A stretch of 64,000 nucleotides of DNA from contig QFPK01000005.1 of the NCBI GenBank assembly GCA_003248865.1, positions 62,001-126,000 on the forward strand. Direction: 5' to 3'. Source of the stretch: Sphingomonas sp. (lineage in GTDB: Bacteria; Pseudomonadota; Alphaproteobacteria; Sphingomonadales; Sphingomonadaceae). The translations under genes were made by a program, and so were the position numbers. Shown in pieces: positions 17,381-25,310 of this stretch. The notes under the pieces are model-generated. The model was given only the letters and a program-made list of their open reading frames with translations, ran no database searches and was not told where the DNA came from. Numbering within the stretch: position 1 is the first letter of the stretch; the number at the start of each line of letters is the position of its first letter.

Positions 17381-18592
17381 ATGACTTCGCCCCTTCTGAC
17401 CGATTCCTTCTTCGACGGGCTTGAAAGCTCGACGCTGGACCTCGCCGATTCCGAGACGCTGCCGCCGGAATGCTACACCGACGCCGGCTTCTACGAGTTC
17501 GAGAAGGAAGCGCTGTTCAACCATGAATGGCTGTGCGTGGGCCGGGTGGAGCAGGTGAAGAACCCCGGCGACTATTTCACCACCAAGATCATCGGCGAGC
17601 CGCTGCTGATCGCGAAGGACCGGGCCGGCGAGATCCGGGCGATGAGCTCCGTGTGCCAGCACCGCGCCATGCTGGTGGCGGAAGGTGCCGGCAACACGCG
17701 CGGCTTCGTCTGCCCCTATCACCACTGGACCTACGATCTGGACGGCCGGCTGGTGGGCGCGCCCGCCATGGACAAGACCTGCAATTTCGACCGCAAGAAG
17801 TTCAGCCTGCCCGCGCTGAAGGTGGAAATCTGGCTGGGCTTCATCTTCGTGAACTTCGATGCGCAGGCCGAGCCGCTGGCGCCCCGGCTGACCGTGGTGG
17901 AGGCGGCGATCGCCAACTACGATCTCGCCAATGCGGAGCTGGCCGACACCATCACCGGCAGCTTCGCCTGGAACTGGAAGGTGATGTTCGAGAACAACAA
18001 CGACGGCTACCACGCCTCCAAGCTGCACCAGGGGCCGTTGCACGACTTCATCCCGTCGAACCTGGCTGTGTTCCCGGATGCCGATGCGGAGGATGCCGGT
18101 TTCCTGCGGTTCAACGGGGCGCTGCACAAGGACCCCAGCTTTAACCCGACGCAGAAGGCGATCCTGCCGATCTTCCCCAAGCTGACGGACGAGGACCGCA
18201 ACCGGGTGACGTTCGCCAACATGCCGCCGACGCTGTCGCTGGTGATGACGCCCGATCTGGTGATCTACCTGATCCTGCGCGCCGACGGCGCCGAGGTGAT
18301 GGAGCAGGACACCGGCGTGCTGGTCGCGCCCGGCGCGATGAAGGACCCGGCCTTTTCCCACAAGCTGGAAGCGATCATGAACAGCGCGGCGAAGATCATC
18401 GCGCAGGACATGCATGTGGATGCGCTGGTGCAGGTGGGCCTGCGCTCGCGCTTTGCCGTGCGCGGGCGCTATTCCTGGCAGGAAGGCGCGCAGGGGCAGT
18501 TCAACCAGTGGCTCGTCGCGCGCTACCGCAAGGCGTGGGACAAGCTGCGCGGGCCGAAGAAACCGGCGAGACTTGCTGCCGCCAATGGGTGA
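17381..18592 (+). CDS. Rieske [2Fe-2S] non-haem iron oxygenase, alpha subunit
   Basis: The protein has 403 residues. The Rieske cluster motif is CQHR (Cys92, His94) with CPYHHW (Cys111, His114). The mononuclear iron site is NNNDGYHASKLH (His211, His216), preceded by Asp208, which bridges electron flow in this family, and Asp342 in QDMHVDAL is the likely third iron ligand. Such enzymes dihydroxylate, demethylate or cleave rings with electrons from a ferredoxin and reductase. Neither partner is encoded in the window, so an elsewhere-coded chain must serve. ATG 17,381 follows ggag. Its last 8 bases overlap the allophanate hydrolase gene. Confidence 0.9.
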   Translation: MTSPLLTDSFFDGLESSTLDLADSETLPPECYTDAGFYEFEKEALFNHEWLCVGRVEQVKNPGDYFTTKIIGEPLLIAKDRAGEIRAMSSVCQHRAMLVAEGAGNTRGFVCPYHHWTYDLDGRLVGAPAMDKTCNFDRKKFSLPALKVEIWLGFIFVNFDAQAEPLAPRLTVVEAAIANYDLANAELADTITGSFAWNWKVMFENNNDGYHASKLHQGPLHDFIPSNLAVFPDADAEDAGFLRFNGALHKDPSFNPTQKAILPIFPKLTDEDRNRVTFANMPPTLSLVMTPDLVIYLILRADGAEVMEQDTGVLVAPGAMKDPAFSHKLEAIMNSAAKIIAQDMHVDALVQVGLRSRFAVRGRYSWQEGAQGQFNQWLVARYRKAWDKLRGPKKPARLAAANG

Positions 18593-20354
18593 TGTGGTAG
18601 CGGCGGTGTTGCCGCCGCTGCCGGGGATCGCCGACGTCACCGCCCTGAGCGCGATGGCGGCAATGCGCGAGACGCTGGCGCGAATCCGCGCCTATGAAGC
18701 GGTACAGCCCGAGGTCTGGATCAGCTGCTTCGCCGACGATGCGCTGATCGGCATGGCACAAGCCGTGGACCAGCGGGTCGCCTCCGGCGAGGCACTGCCG
18801 CTGGCGGGCGTGCCTTTCGCGGTGAAGGACAATATCGACGTCGAAGGGCTGCCCACGACGGCGGGCTGCCCGGCATTCGCCTATCTGCCGGACCGCTCCG
18901 CCCATGTGGTGCGGCGGCTGGTGGCGGCGGGCGCGATTCCCGTCGGCAAGACCAATCTCGACCAGTTCGCGACCGGCCTTGTGGGCACGCGCTCCCCCTA
19001 TGGCGCGTGCCGGGCGGTGCACAACCGCAGCTTTATCAGCGGCGGCTCCAGTTCCGGTTCGGCGGTCGCCGTGGCGGCCGGGCTGGTGCCGTTCGCGCTG
19101 GGAACGGACACGGCCGGCTCCGGGCGGGTTCCGGCCGCACTGAACGGGCTGTTCGGCTTCAAGCCGACCAAGGGGCGCTGGAGCACGCAGGGGCTGGTGC
19201 CCGCCTGCCGTTCGCTGGATTGCATCACCGCCTTCACCCATGACGCCGCCGATGCCGCGCTGGTGGACGCCTGCGCGGCGGGGTTCGATGCCGGGGATGA
19301 TTATTCGCGCACGGGCACGGATCGGCCGTTGCCCGGCCAGCGCCTCGGCATTCCCCTGCCGTCGCAGCTGAACCTGCTGGGCGACGCCGGCTCCGCGCGG
19401 CTGTGGGACGCGGCGCTGACGCGGGTGCGGGCCATGGGCGCGGTGCCGGTGGAGGTGGATATCTCGCCGCTGCTGGAGGCGGCGCGGCTGCTCTATGAAG
19501 GGCCGTGGGTGGCGGAGCGCACCGCCGCGCTGGAGCCGCTGCTGCGCGCGAAGCCGCAGGCCATCCACCCCGTCGTGCGCAGCATCGTGCAGGGTGGGCA
19601 GGCGATGTCGGCCGTCGACGCCTTCCGGGGCGAATATGCGCTGAAGGCTCTGGCCCGGCAGGCGGCGGCGCTGTTCGAGGGGATTGACGCGCTGCTGTTG
19701 CCGACCTGCCCGACCAGCTATCGGGTGTGCGAACTGCTGGCGGAACCCTTCGCGCTGAACGCCAACATGGGGCTCTACACAAACTTCGTGAACCTGCTGG
19801 ACATGGCCGCCATCGCCGTGCCCGCGGGCTTCCGCGCCAATTCGACGGGCTTCGGCGTGTCGTTCATCGCGCCTGCCTTCACCGACCGCGCGCTGCTGCA
19901 GCTGGCAGCGGCCTATCAGGAGATCGCCCCCATGCCGGATGTGCCGCCACTGGATGTGAATGGCGTGCCCGAAACCGTGGAGCTGGCCGTGGTGGGCGCG
20001 CATCTGGCCGGGATGCCGCTGCACTGGCAGCTGACCTCAAGGGATGCCGAGCTGGTGCGACGCTGCCGGACGGCGGCGGCCTATCGGCTGTTCGCCATCG
20101 CCAATTCGGTGCCGCCCAAGCCCGCGCTGGTGTACGGCGGAGAAGCCGCGATCGAGGTGGAGGTGTATCGCCTGCCCGTGGCGGCGTTCGGCAGTTTCGT
20201 CGTGGAGGTTCCGGCCCCGCTGGCCATCGGCACGGTGGAACTGGAGGACGGCACATCGGTTAAGGGCTTTGTCGCCGAACCGCGCGCGCTGGACGGCGCC
20301 ACCGAGATCACGGCGTTCGGCGGCTGGCGGGCCTATATCCAGTCGCTGGGCTGA
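18585..20354 (+). CDS. atzF: Allophanate hydrolase, AtzF-like
   Basis: The protein has 589 residues, close to AtzF (605). The amidase-signature domain shows FAVKDNIDVEG (Lys81), ISGGSSSGSA (cis-Ser155) and GTDTAGSGRVPA (nucleophile Ser179), spaced exactly as Lys91, Ser165 and Ser189 of AtzF. The C-terminal part (about 470-589, with AVVGAHLAGMPLHWQL and the ending FGGWRAYI) is the extra domain that distinguishes allophanate hydrolases from simple amidases. The enzyme converts allophanate to CO2 and ammonia without biotin. Its presence implies an upstream step that yields allophanate, such as biuret hydrolysis or ring opening. The start ATG 18,585 overlaps the Rieske stop, so translation is likely coupled. 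Confidence 0.9.
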   Translation: MGDVVAAVLPPLPGIADVTALSAMAAMRETLARIRAYEAVQPEVWISCFADDALIGMAQAVDQRVASGEALPLAGVPFAVKDNIDVEGLPTTAGCPAFAYLPDRSAHVVRRLVAAGAIPVGKTNLDQFATGLVGTRSPYGACRAVHNRSFISGGSSSGSAVAVAAGLVPFALGTDTAGSGRVPAALNGLFGFKPTKGRWSTQGLVPACRSLDCITAFTHDAADAALVDACAAGFDAGDDYSRTGTDRPLPGQRLGIPLPSQLNLLGDAGSARLWDAALTRVRAMGAVPVEVDISPLLEAARLLYEGPWVAERTAALEPLLRAKPQAIHPVVRSIVQGGQAMSAVDAFRGEYALKALARQAAALFEGIDALLLPTCPTSYRVCELLAEPFALNANMGLYTNFVNLLDMAAIAVPAGFRANSTGFGVSFIAPAFTDRALLQLAAAYQEIAPMPDVPPLDVNGVPETVELAVVGAHLAGMPLHWQLTSRDAELVRRCRTAAAYRLFAIANSVPPKPALVYGGEAAIEVEVYRLPVAAFGSFVVEVPAPLAIGTVELEDGTSVKGFVAEPRALDGATEITAFGGWRAYIQSLG

Positions 20355-20369
20355 CAGGGGAGAGACGCA

Positions 20370-21362
20370 ATGCTCGTGGACGGCAAATGGATGGCGGACT
20401 GGCAGCCTGTGCAGGGCAGCGACGGCAAGGGCGGCTTTGTCCGCATGTCGTCGGGCTTCCGCAACTGGGTCACGCCGGACGGCAGCGCAGGGCCAAGCGG
20501 GGAGGGCGGCTTCAAGGCGGCGCTGGGGCGCTATCACCTCTATGTCGCCTACGTCTGCCCCTGGGCGTCGCGCACGCTGATCGCGCGGCGGATGAAGGGG
20601 CTGCAGGATGTGATCGGCGTGTCCGTGGTGGAGCCGACCCTCACGAAGGAGGGCTGGCGCTTCGGCGACTATCCCGGCGCCACGCGGGAGCCGCTGCACG
20701 GCTTTATGTACATGCACGAACTCTACACCAAGGCCGACCCGACCTACACCGGCCGCGCCACGGTGCCGGTGCTGTGGGACAAGGCGACCGACCGCATCGT
20801 GAACAATGAATCCTCCGAAATCCTGCGCATCCTCGACAGCGGCTTCGGCGAGCTGGCGGACCCGGCCGTCACCCTCTATCCGGCCGACCTCGCAAACGGC
20901 ATCGATGCGCTGAACGAGCGAGTTTACGCCCAGCTCAACAACGGCGTCTACCGCGCCGGTTTCGCCACCACGCAGACCGCCTATGAAGAGGCCTTCGCCG
21001 AAGTGTTCGCCATGCTGGACGAACTGGAACTTCGGCTCGCGGGCGAGGGGCCATGGCTGTTCGGCGACCGCTTCACCGAAGCAGACATCCGGCTGCTCGT
21101 GACTCTGGTGCGCTTTGATGCCGCCTATCACGGCGTGTTCAAATGCAATCTGCGGCGGATCGCCGACTATCCGGCGCTCTCCGCCTATCTCAAGCGCATG
21201 CTGGCCCTGCCCGGCGTGCGCGAGACGGTGAATATCGATCACATCAAGCGCGGCTATTATTCGATCCTGGCGTTGAACCCGAACGGCATCGTCCCGCTGG
21301 GGCCGGATCTGTCGGAGCTCGGCTTACAGGAGGGTGGCCAAGCCCCACCTCGCTCCGCTTGA
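20370..21362 (+). CDS. Glutathionyl-hydroquinone reductase (omega-type glutathione transferase)
   Basis: The protein has 330 residues, the size of YqjG/PcpF-like enzymes. YVCPWASRTLIARRMKGL gives the characteristic catalytic Cys63 (CPWA), and ATVPVLWDKATDRIVNNES holds the glutathione-binding cis-Pro region. These enzymes use glutathione to reduce glutathionyl-hydroquinones formed from quinones. It fits a pathway that makes quinone-like intermediates after hydroxylation, which may be why it follows the Rieske gene. ATG 20,370 lies 15 bases after the allophanate hydrolase stop, behind gggagag. The tail past residue 320 is low in complexity and may be extra. Confidence 0.88.
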   Translation: MLVDGKWMADWQPVQGSDGKGGFVRMSSGFRNWVTPDGSAGPSGEGGFKAALGRYHLYVAYVCPWASRTLIARRMKGLQDVIGVSVVEPTLTKEGWRFGDYPGATREPLHGFMYMHELYTKADPTYTGRATVPVLWDKATDRIVNNESSEILRILDSGFGELADPAVTLYPADLANGIDALNERVYAQLNNGVYRAGFATTQTAYEEAFAEVFAMLDELELRLAGEGPWLFGDRFTEADIRLLVTLVRFDAAYHGVFKCNLRRIADYPALSAYLKRMLALPGVRETVNIDHIKRGYYSILALNPNGIVPLGPDLSELGLQEGGQAPPRSA

Positions 21363-21378
21363 AAAGGGCGGGGAGAGT

Positions 21379-22470
21379 TTAGCCCGCGCCGCCGATCAGT
21401 TCGGCGATTTCCACCACGCGATGTTCGCGGGCGCTGAGTTCGGCGGCGGCGCCGATCAGGACGGCTTTCAGCCCGTCTTCGGCCGTGACCTCCACCGGCC
21501 CTTCACCACGGACGGCGCGTGCGAAGGCTTCGTGCTGATGGAAGGTGGCGCCGTGGTGGGAACCTGCCTTCATCGCAGTTTCATCGACGGCGACGGATTC
21601 GCGCTCCACCTGTTTGGGCGCGCCCAGCGGCACGCGGGGGGAGAAGATGATGTCGCCGGGTGGAACGATCACGTCGAGGCGGGCCTTGTCTCCCGTGGCG
21701 CAGATTTCCTCCTGATGCTCGACACCCTCGGCGAACATGGAGAGGTCGAGCAGGGCGCGGACGCCGTTGGCGAAATCGACCACGGTGTAGCTGTTGTCGA
21801 TGATGTCGGGGGTTTCGCCACCATAGCGTTCGTCCAGATGGTTCACGTCCATCGCGCCGGAGCAATAGACGCGGACGGCCTCACTTTGGGTGATCAGGCG
21901 CATCAGGTCGAAGAAGTGGCAGCATTTTTCCACCATGGTGCCGCCGGTGTTTCGGGAAAAGCGGTTCCAGTCCCCCACTTTCACGAGGAAGGGGAAGCGG
22001 TGCTCGCGCATGGCCAGCATGTGCAGCCGGCCGACGCGGCCGCCATGGACCTGATCGATGAAGCGGGCGACGGGCGGCATGTAGCGATATTCCATGCCGG
22101 TCCAGAAGGGCGCGGCGGATTTCGCCGCCTGCGCCACGATCCATTGCGCATCCGGGATGGTGGTGGCCAGCGGCTTTTCGCACAGGATGGCGATGTCGCG
22201 GCCGAACAGCGGCTCCAGCACCTCGCGGTGGGTGTTGTTGGGCGAGGCAATGACGACGGCGTCGACCTCGGCCGATTCGGCGAGCTCCGCAGCGGTGCGA
22301 TACCGGGCCGGTCGCCAGTCCCCCAGATTGGCTTCAGCCCATTTGAGCGACGTTTCGACCGGGTCGGCGATGGCGGTGATCTCGACGTCGGGCAACAGGC
22401 GGATATTGCGGATATGCTCGCAACCCATCATGCCGGTGCCGATAATGCCGTAACGAATCTTGCGAGCCAT
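21379..22470 (-). CDS. Gfo/Idh/MocA-family NAD(P)-dependent oxidoreductase
   Basis: The protein has 363 residues. RYGIIGTGMMGCEH is the Rossmann dinucleotide loop, and CEKPLATT (Glu98-Pro100) is the conserved catalytic EKP motif. The C-terminal half is the typical mixed-sheet substrate domain, with a HFFDLMRLI segment matching the active-site His region. These enzymes oxidise or reduce sugars, inositols and amino-sugars. ATG 22,470 diverges from the aldo/keto reductase gene with only 29 bases between starts, so both promoters must reach into coding sequence. It converges on the glutathionyl-hydroquinone reductase gene, 16 bases apart. The substrate is not identifiable. Confidence 0.88.
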   Translation of the reverse strand: MARKIRYGIIGTGMMGCEHIRNIRLLPDVEITAIADPVETSLKWAEANLGDWRPARYRTAAELAESAEVDAVVIASPNNTHREVLEPLFGRDIAILCEKPLATTIPDAQWIVAQAAKSAAPFWTGMEYRYMPPVARFIDQVHGGRVGRLHMLAMREHRFPFLVKVGDWNRFSRNTGGTMVEKCCHFFDLMRLITQSEAVRVYCSGAMDVNHLDERYGGETPDIIDNSYTVVDFANGVRALLDLSMFAEGVEHQEEICATGDKARLDVIVPPGDIIFSPRVPLGAPKQVERESVAVDETAMKAGSHHGATFHQHEAFARAVRGEGPVEVTAEDGLKAVLIGAAAELSAREHRVVEIAELIGGAG

Positions 22471-22499
22471 AGGTTCCGATTGTCCAGGAGGTTCTGACG

Positions 22500-23387
22500 A
22501 TGAAGCCCCTTTCGCCGCTTGCCGTGCCGCTCGGCAAGAGCGGATTGTCCGTTTCGCCCCTCGCCTGGGGCATGTGGCGCTTTGCCGGCGACGATGTGAA
22601 GGCGGCGCGCGCGCTGGTGGACGCCGCGCTGGAAAGCGGCATCACGCTGTTCGACACCGCAGACATCTATGGTCTGGGCGGCCCGGCCGGGTTCGGCGGG
22701 GCGGAGGAATTGCTGGGCCGTGTGCTGCGCGAAGCGCCGGAGCTGCGCGCGCGAATGGTGCTGGCCACCAAGGGCGGGATCATCCCCGGCGTGCCCTATG
22801 ACAGCAGCCGGGCTTATCTGGAGCGCGCGCTGGATGCCTCGCTGAAGCGGCTGGGGGTGGAGCAGGTGGAGCTGTGGCAGGTGCACAGGCCCGACCTGCT
22901 GACCCATCCGGAGGAGCTGGCGGGAACGCTGGCGCGGCTGGTGGAGAGCGGCAGGGTGAAGGCGGTGGGCGTCTCCAACTTCACGGCAGCGCAGGTGCGC
23001 GCGCTGGCGGCGTATCTGCCGGTCCCGCTGGCCTCGATCCAGCCGGAGTTCTCGGCCTGGCACGCCGCGCCCTTGTGGGACGGGGTGCTGGATCAGGCGA
23101 TGGAGCTGGGGCTTTCTGTGCTGGCATGGTCCCCGCTGGGGCGCGGCGCGGTCTCGGACGAGGGGCCGGTTTCCGCGTTGCTGGACGACAAGGCACGGGC
23201 GTCTGGCGTATCGCGCTCGGCTGCGGCCTATGCCTGGATCATGGCGCACCCGGCAGGCGCCATCCCCATCGTGGGCAGCCAGCAGCCGGCCCGCATCCGG
23301 GAGGCTGCGGGCGCCTTCGCGGTCAGCTGGACCCGGGCGGAATGGTATGCGGTGCTGCAAGCCTCGACAGGACAGAAACTGCCATGA
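22500..23387 (+). CDS. Aldo/keto reductase
   Basis: The protein has 295 residues. The four catalytic residues are visible as FDTADIYG (Asp52, Tyr57), VLATKGG (Lys91) and LWQVHRPD (His129). WSPLGRG and the final SQQPARIREAAGA, which binds the NADP ribose phosphate, complete the family pattern. It reduces aldehydes or ketones with NADPH. A very strong ribosome site, aggaggt, precedes ATG 22,500. The stop overlaps the start of the flavin monooxygenase gene in ATGA form, so the two work together. The carbonyl substrate is unknown. Confidence 0.88.
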   Translation: MKPLSPLAVPLGKSGLSVSPLAWGMWRFAGDDVKAARALVDAALESGITLFDTADIYGLGGPAGFGGAEELLGRVLREAPELRARMVLATKGGIIPGVPYDSSRAYLERALDASLKRLGVEQVELWQVHRPDLLTHPEELAGTLARLVESGRVKAVGVSNFTAAQVRALAAYLPVPLASIQPEFSAWHAAPLWDGVLDQAMELGLSVLAWSPLGRGAVSDEGPVSALLDDKARASGVSRSAAAYAWIMAHPAGAIPIVGSQQPARIREAAGAFAVSWTRAEWYAVLQASTGQKLP

Positions 23388-24457
23388 CATCCGATAGCCA
23401 GAACCCGTGCGAGATCAGCTGGTTCTCCGCGCTGTGCGACGACGATTATGAGTTTCTGGGCGTGCCCGACCCGAGGCTGCAATCCAGCTGGGCGCATTGC
23501 CGGGACATCGTGCTGCAGGCGGAAACGCTGGGCTTCGACAATATCCTGCTGCCGTCGGGCTATGCGCTGGGGATCGACACCACGGCCTTTGCCGCCGCGA
23601 TCGCCGCGATGGTGCGGCGCATCCGGCTGCTGATGGCGGTGCGGGTGGGCGAGGCCTGGCCGCCGCAGCTGGCGCGGCAGATCGCCACCATCGACCAGAT
23701 TCTGGGCGGGCGGCTGGCGATCAACATCATTTCCAGCGACCTGCCGGGCGAGACGCTGGCGAGCGGCCCCCGATATCGGCGTACGGTCGAGGCGATGGCG
23801 ATCCTGCGCCAGCTGCTGGACCGGCAGGCACTCGATCATGACGGCGAATTCTGGAAGCTGAGGATCGATCCGCCGCGCACGGGCATGGTCTCTGGCCGGG
23901 CACCGCAATTCTATTTCGGCGGGCTTTCCGAGGATGCGCGTGAGGCGGCCGCGAAAGGGGCTGACGTGTATCTGATGTGGCCGGATACGCTGCCGGAAGT
24001 GCGCGCGATCATCGCCGACCTGAAGGTGCGCGCGGCGCGGGAAGGGCGGAGCCTGCGCTTCGGCTATCGCGTGCATGTGGTGGTGCGCGAAACGGAGGCG
24101 GAGGCGCGGGCCGCAGCGGACCGGCTGCTGTCGAAGCTGGATGCCGACACCGGGGCCGCGATCCGGGCGAAATCGCTGGACAGCAAGTCTGCCGGGGTCA
24201 GCCGGCAGGCGGAGCTGCGCGAGACCTCGGGCAACGACGGCTATGTCGAGGACAATCTGTGGACGGGGATCGGCCGGGCACGCTCCGGCTGCGGGGCGGC
24301 GATCGTGGGCGATCCCGATCAGGTGCTGGCGAAGCTGAACGCTTATCGGGCGGAGGGGATAGAGGCCTTTGTGCTTTCGGGCTATCCGCACGCGGCGGAA
24401 GCCGACCTGTTCGCGCGCCATGTGCTGCCGCGGATCGCGCACGGGCCGCTGGGCTGA
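23384..24457 (+). CDS. Luciferase-like FMN monooxygenase, SsuD/alkanesulfonate-type
   Basis: The protein has 357 residues. Markers are CEISWFSALCDD at the start, LAINIISSDLPGE in the centre and PQFYFGGLSEDAREAAAKGADVYLMW, the phosphate-binding and substrate loop of SsuD-like enzymes. They cleave C-S or C-C bonds with FMNH2 and O2. No flavin reductase is next to it. ATG 23,384 overlaps the aldo/keto reductase stop. It is not a copy of the RutA-like gene at 9084; the two belong to different branches of the family. An organosulfonate or other activated carbon is possible. Confidence 0.86.
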   Translation: MTSDSQNPCEISWFSALCDDDYEFLGVPDPRLQSSWAHCRDIVLQAETLGFDNILLPSGYALGIDTTAFAAAIAAMVRRIRLLMAVRVGEAWPPQLARQIATIDQILGGRLAINIISSDLPGETLASGPRYRRTVEAMAILRQLLDRQALDHDGEFWKLRIDPPRTGMVSGRAPQFYFGGLSEDAREAAAKGADVYLMWPDTLPEVRAIIADLKVRAAREGRSLRFGYRVHVVVRETEAEARAAADRLLSKLDADTGAAIRAKSLDSKSAGVSRQAELRETSGNDGYVEDNLWTGIGRARSGCGAAIVGDPDQVLAKLNAYRAEGIEAFVLSGYPHAAEADLFARHVLPRIAHGPLG

Positions 24458-24547
24458 GACAGACGGGCGCAATTGTTGACCTGATCGGTTGATTTTGCGT
24501 TCGGGCACGTCCTAGAAGGCGGGTCTTCGCTGGGAAGGGAAGACAGG

Positions 24548-25300
24548 ATGCAGTTCGAGGCTCAGGCGGAGCAGTTCCGCACCCAGGGCTTTGCCGTATT
24601 CGAGAAGGCGCTGGACGGCGAATTGCTGCAGCTGCTGCGCGACAGGTGCGACAGCTTCGTGGCGCGCGAGGATGCCCGGCTGGATGCCGCCGGCACGGAT
24701 TCGCTGGGCATCACCATTCGCGGCCGGCGCTACTTCGCCAATGAATGCCAGCGCGAGCAGCCCGAGCTGCGCCGCATGCTGTTCAGCGAGACGATGGCCG
24801 ATGTGTGCCGCGCGACGCTGGGCGACACCGCCTACTTCTTTTTCGACCAATATGTCGTGAAGGGGCCGGACGGCGGCACCTCGTTCAGCTGGCATCAGGA
24901 TTCCGGCTATGTGGTGCACAACGGCGGCCCGACGGACCATCTGCCCTATCTGACCTGCTGGATTCCGCTGGACGATGCCACCATCGCCAACGGCACGGTG
25001 CGGCTGGTGCCGGGCAGCCAGCAGCAGGGCGTGGTGCCGCACATCTGGCGCGAGGAGACGCGCGACATCTCGGTGGACGTGGACGAGGCGCGGGCGATTG
25101 CGGTGGAAGTGCCCGCCGGTAGCATCGTCGCCTTTTCCAGCCACACGCTGCACGCGACCGGCTCCAATGGAACGGACCGGCCGCGCCGGGTCTATCTCGC
25201 GCAATATACTGCCGAGGCGATGCTGAACCCCGGCACGCGGCAACTCAGGCGCAACGCCATTCCGCTGGTGCAGGGCGGGCGGCAGGTGACCTTCGCCTGA
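24548..25300 (+). CDS. Phytanoyl-CoA dioxygenase (PhyH)-family oxygenase
   Basis: The protein has 250 residues with the PhyH iron site SWHQDSGYV (His116, Asp118). LHATG (His202) is the distal ligand, and RPRRVYLAQY follows with the Arg that binds 2-oxoglutarate. QRE and WIPLDDATIANGTVRLVPGS are the usual strands of this family. Members hydroxylate many small natural products and are frequent in catabolic clusters of sphingomonads. ATG 24,548 has a nearby ggaaggg. The 90-base gap before it contains a weak promoter-like ttgacc near 24,478, so it may start an independent transcript. It lies 10 bases before the MFS gene. Confidence 0.85.
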   Translation: MQFEAQAEQFRTQGFAVFEKALDGELLQLLRDRCDSFVAREDARLDAAGTDSLGITIRGRRYFANECQREQPELRRMLFSETMADVCRATLGDTAYFFFDQYVVKGPDGGTSFSWHQDSGYVVHNGGPTDHLPYLTCWIPLDDATIANGTVRLVPGSQQQGVVPHIWREETRDISVDVDEARAIAVEVPAGSIVAFSSHTLHATGSNGTDRPRRVYLAQYTAEAMLNPGTRQLRRNAIPLVQGGRQVTFA

Positions 25301-25310
25301 TGCGCATCGC

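Noticed and set aside
24470..24510. Possible sigma-70 promoter before the PhyH gene (ttgacc near 24,478)
   Set aside because: A -35-like hexamer is present but no convincing -10 at normal spacing, so it is not listed as a feature.
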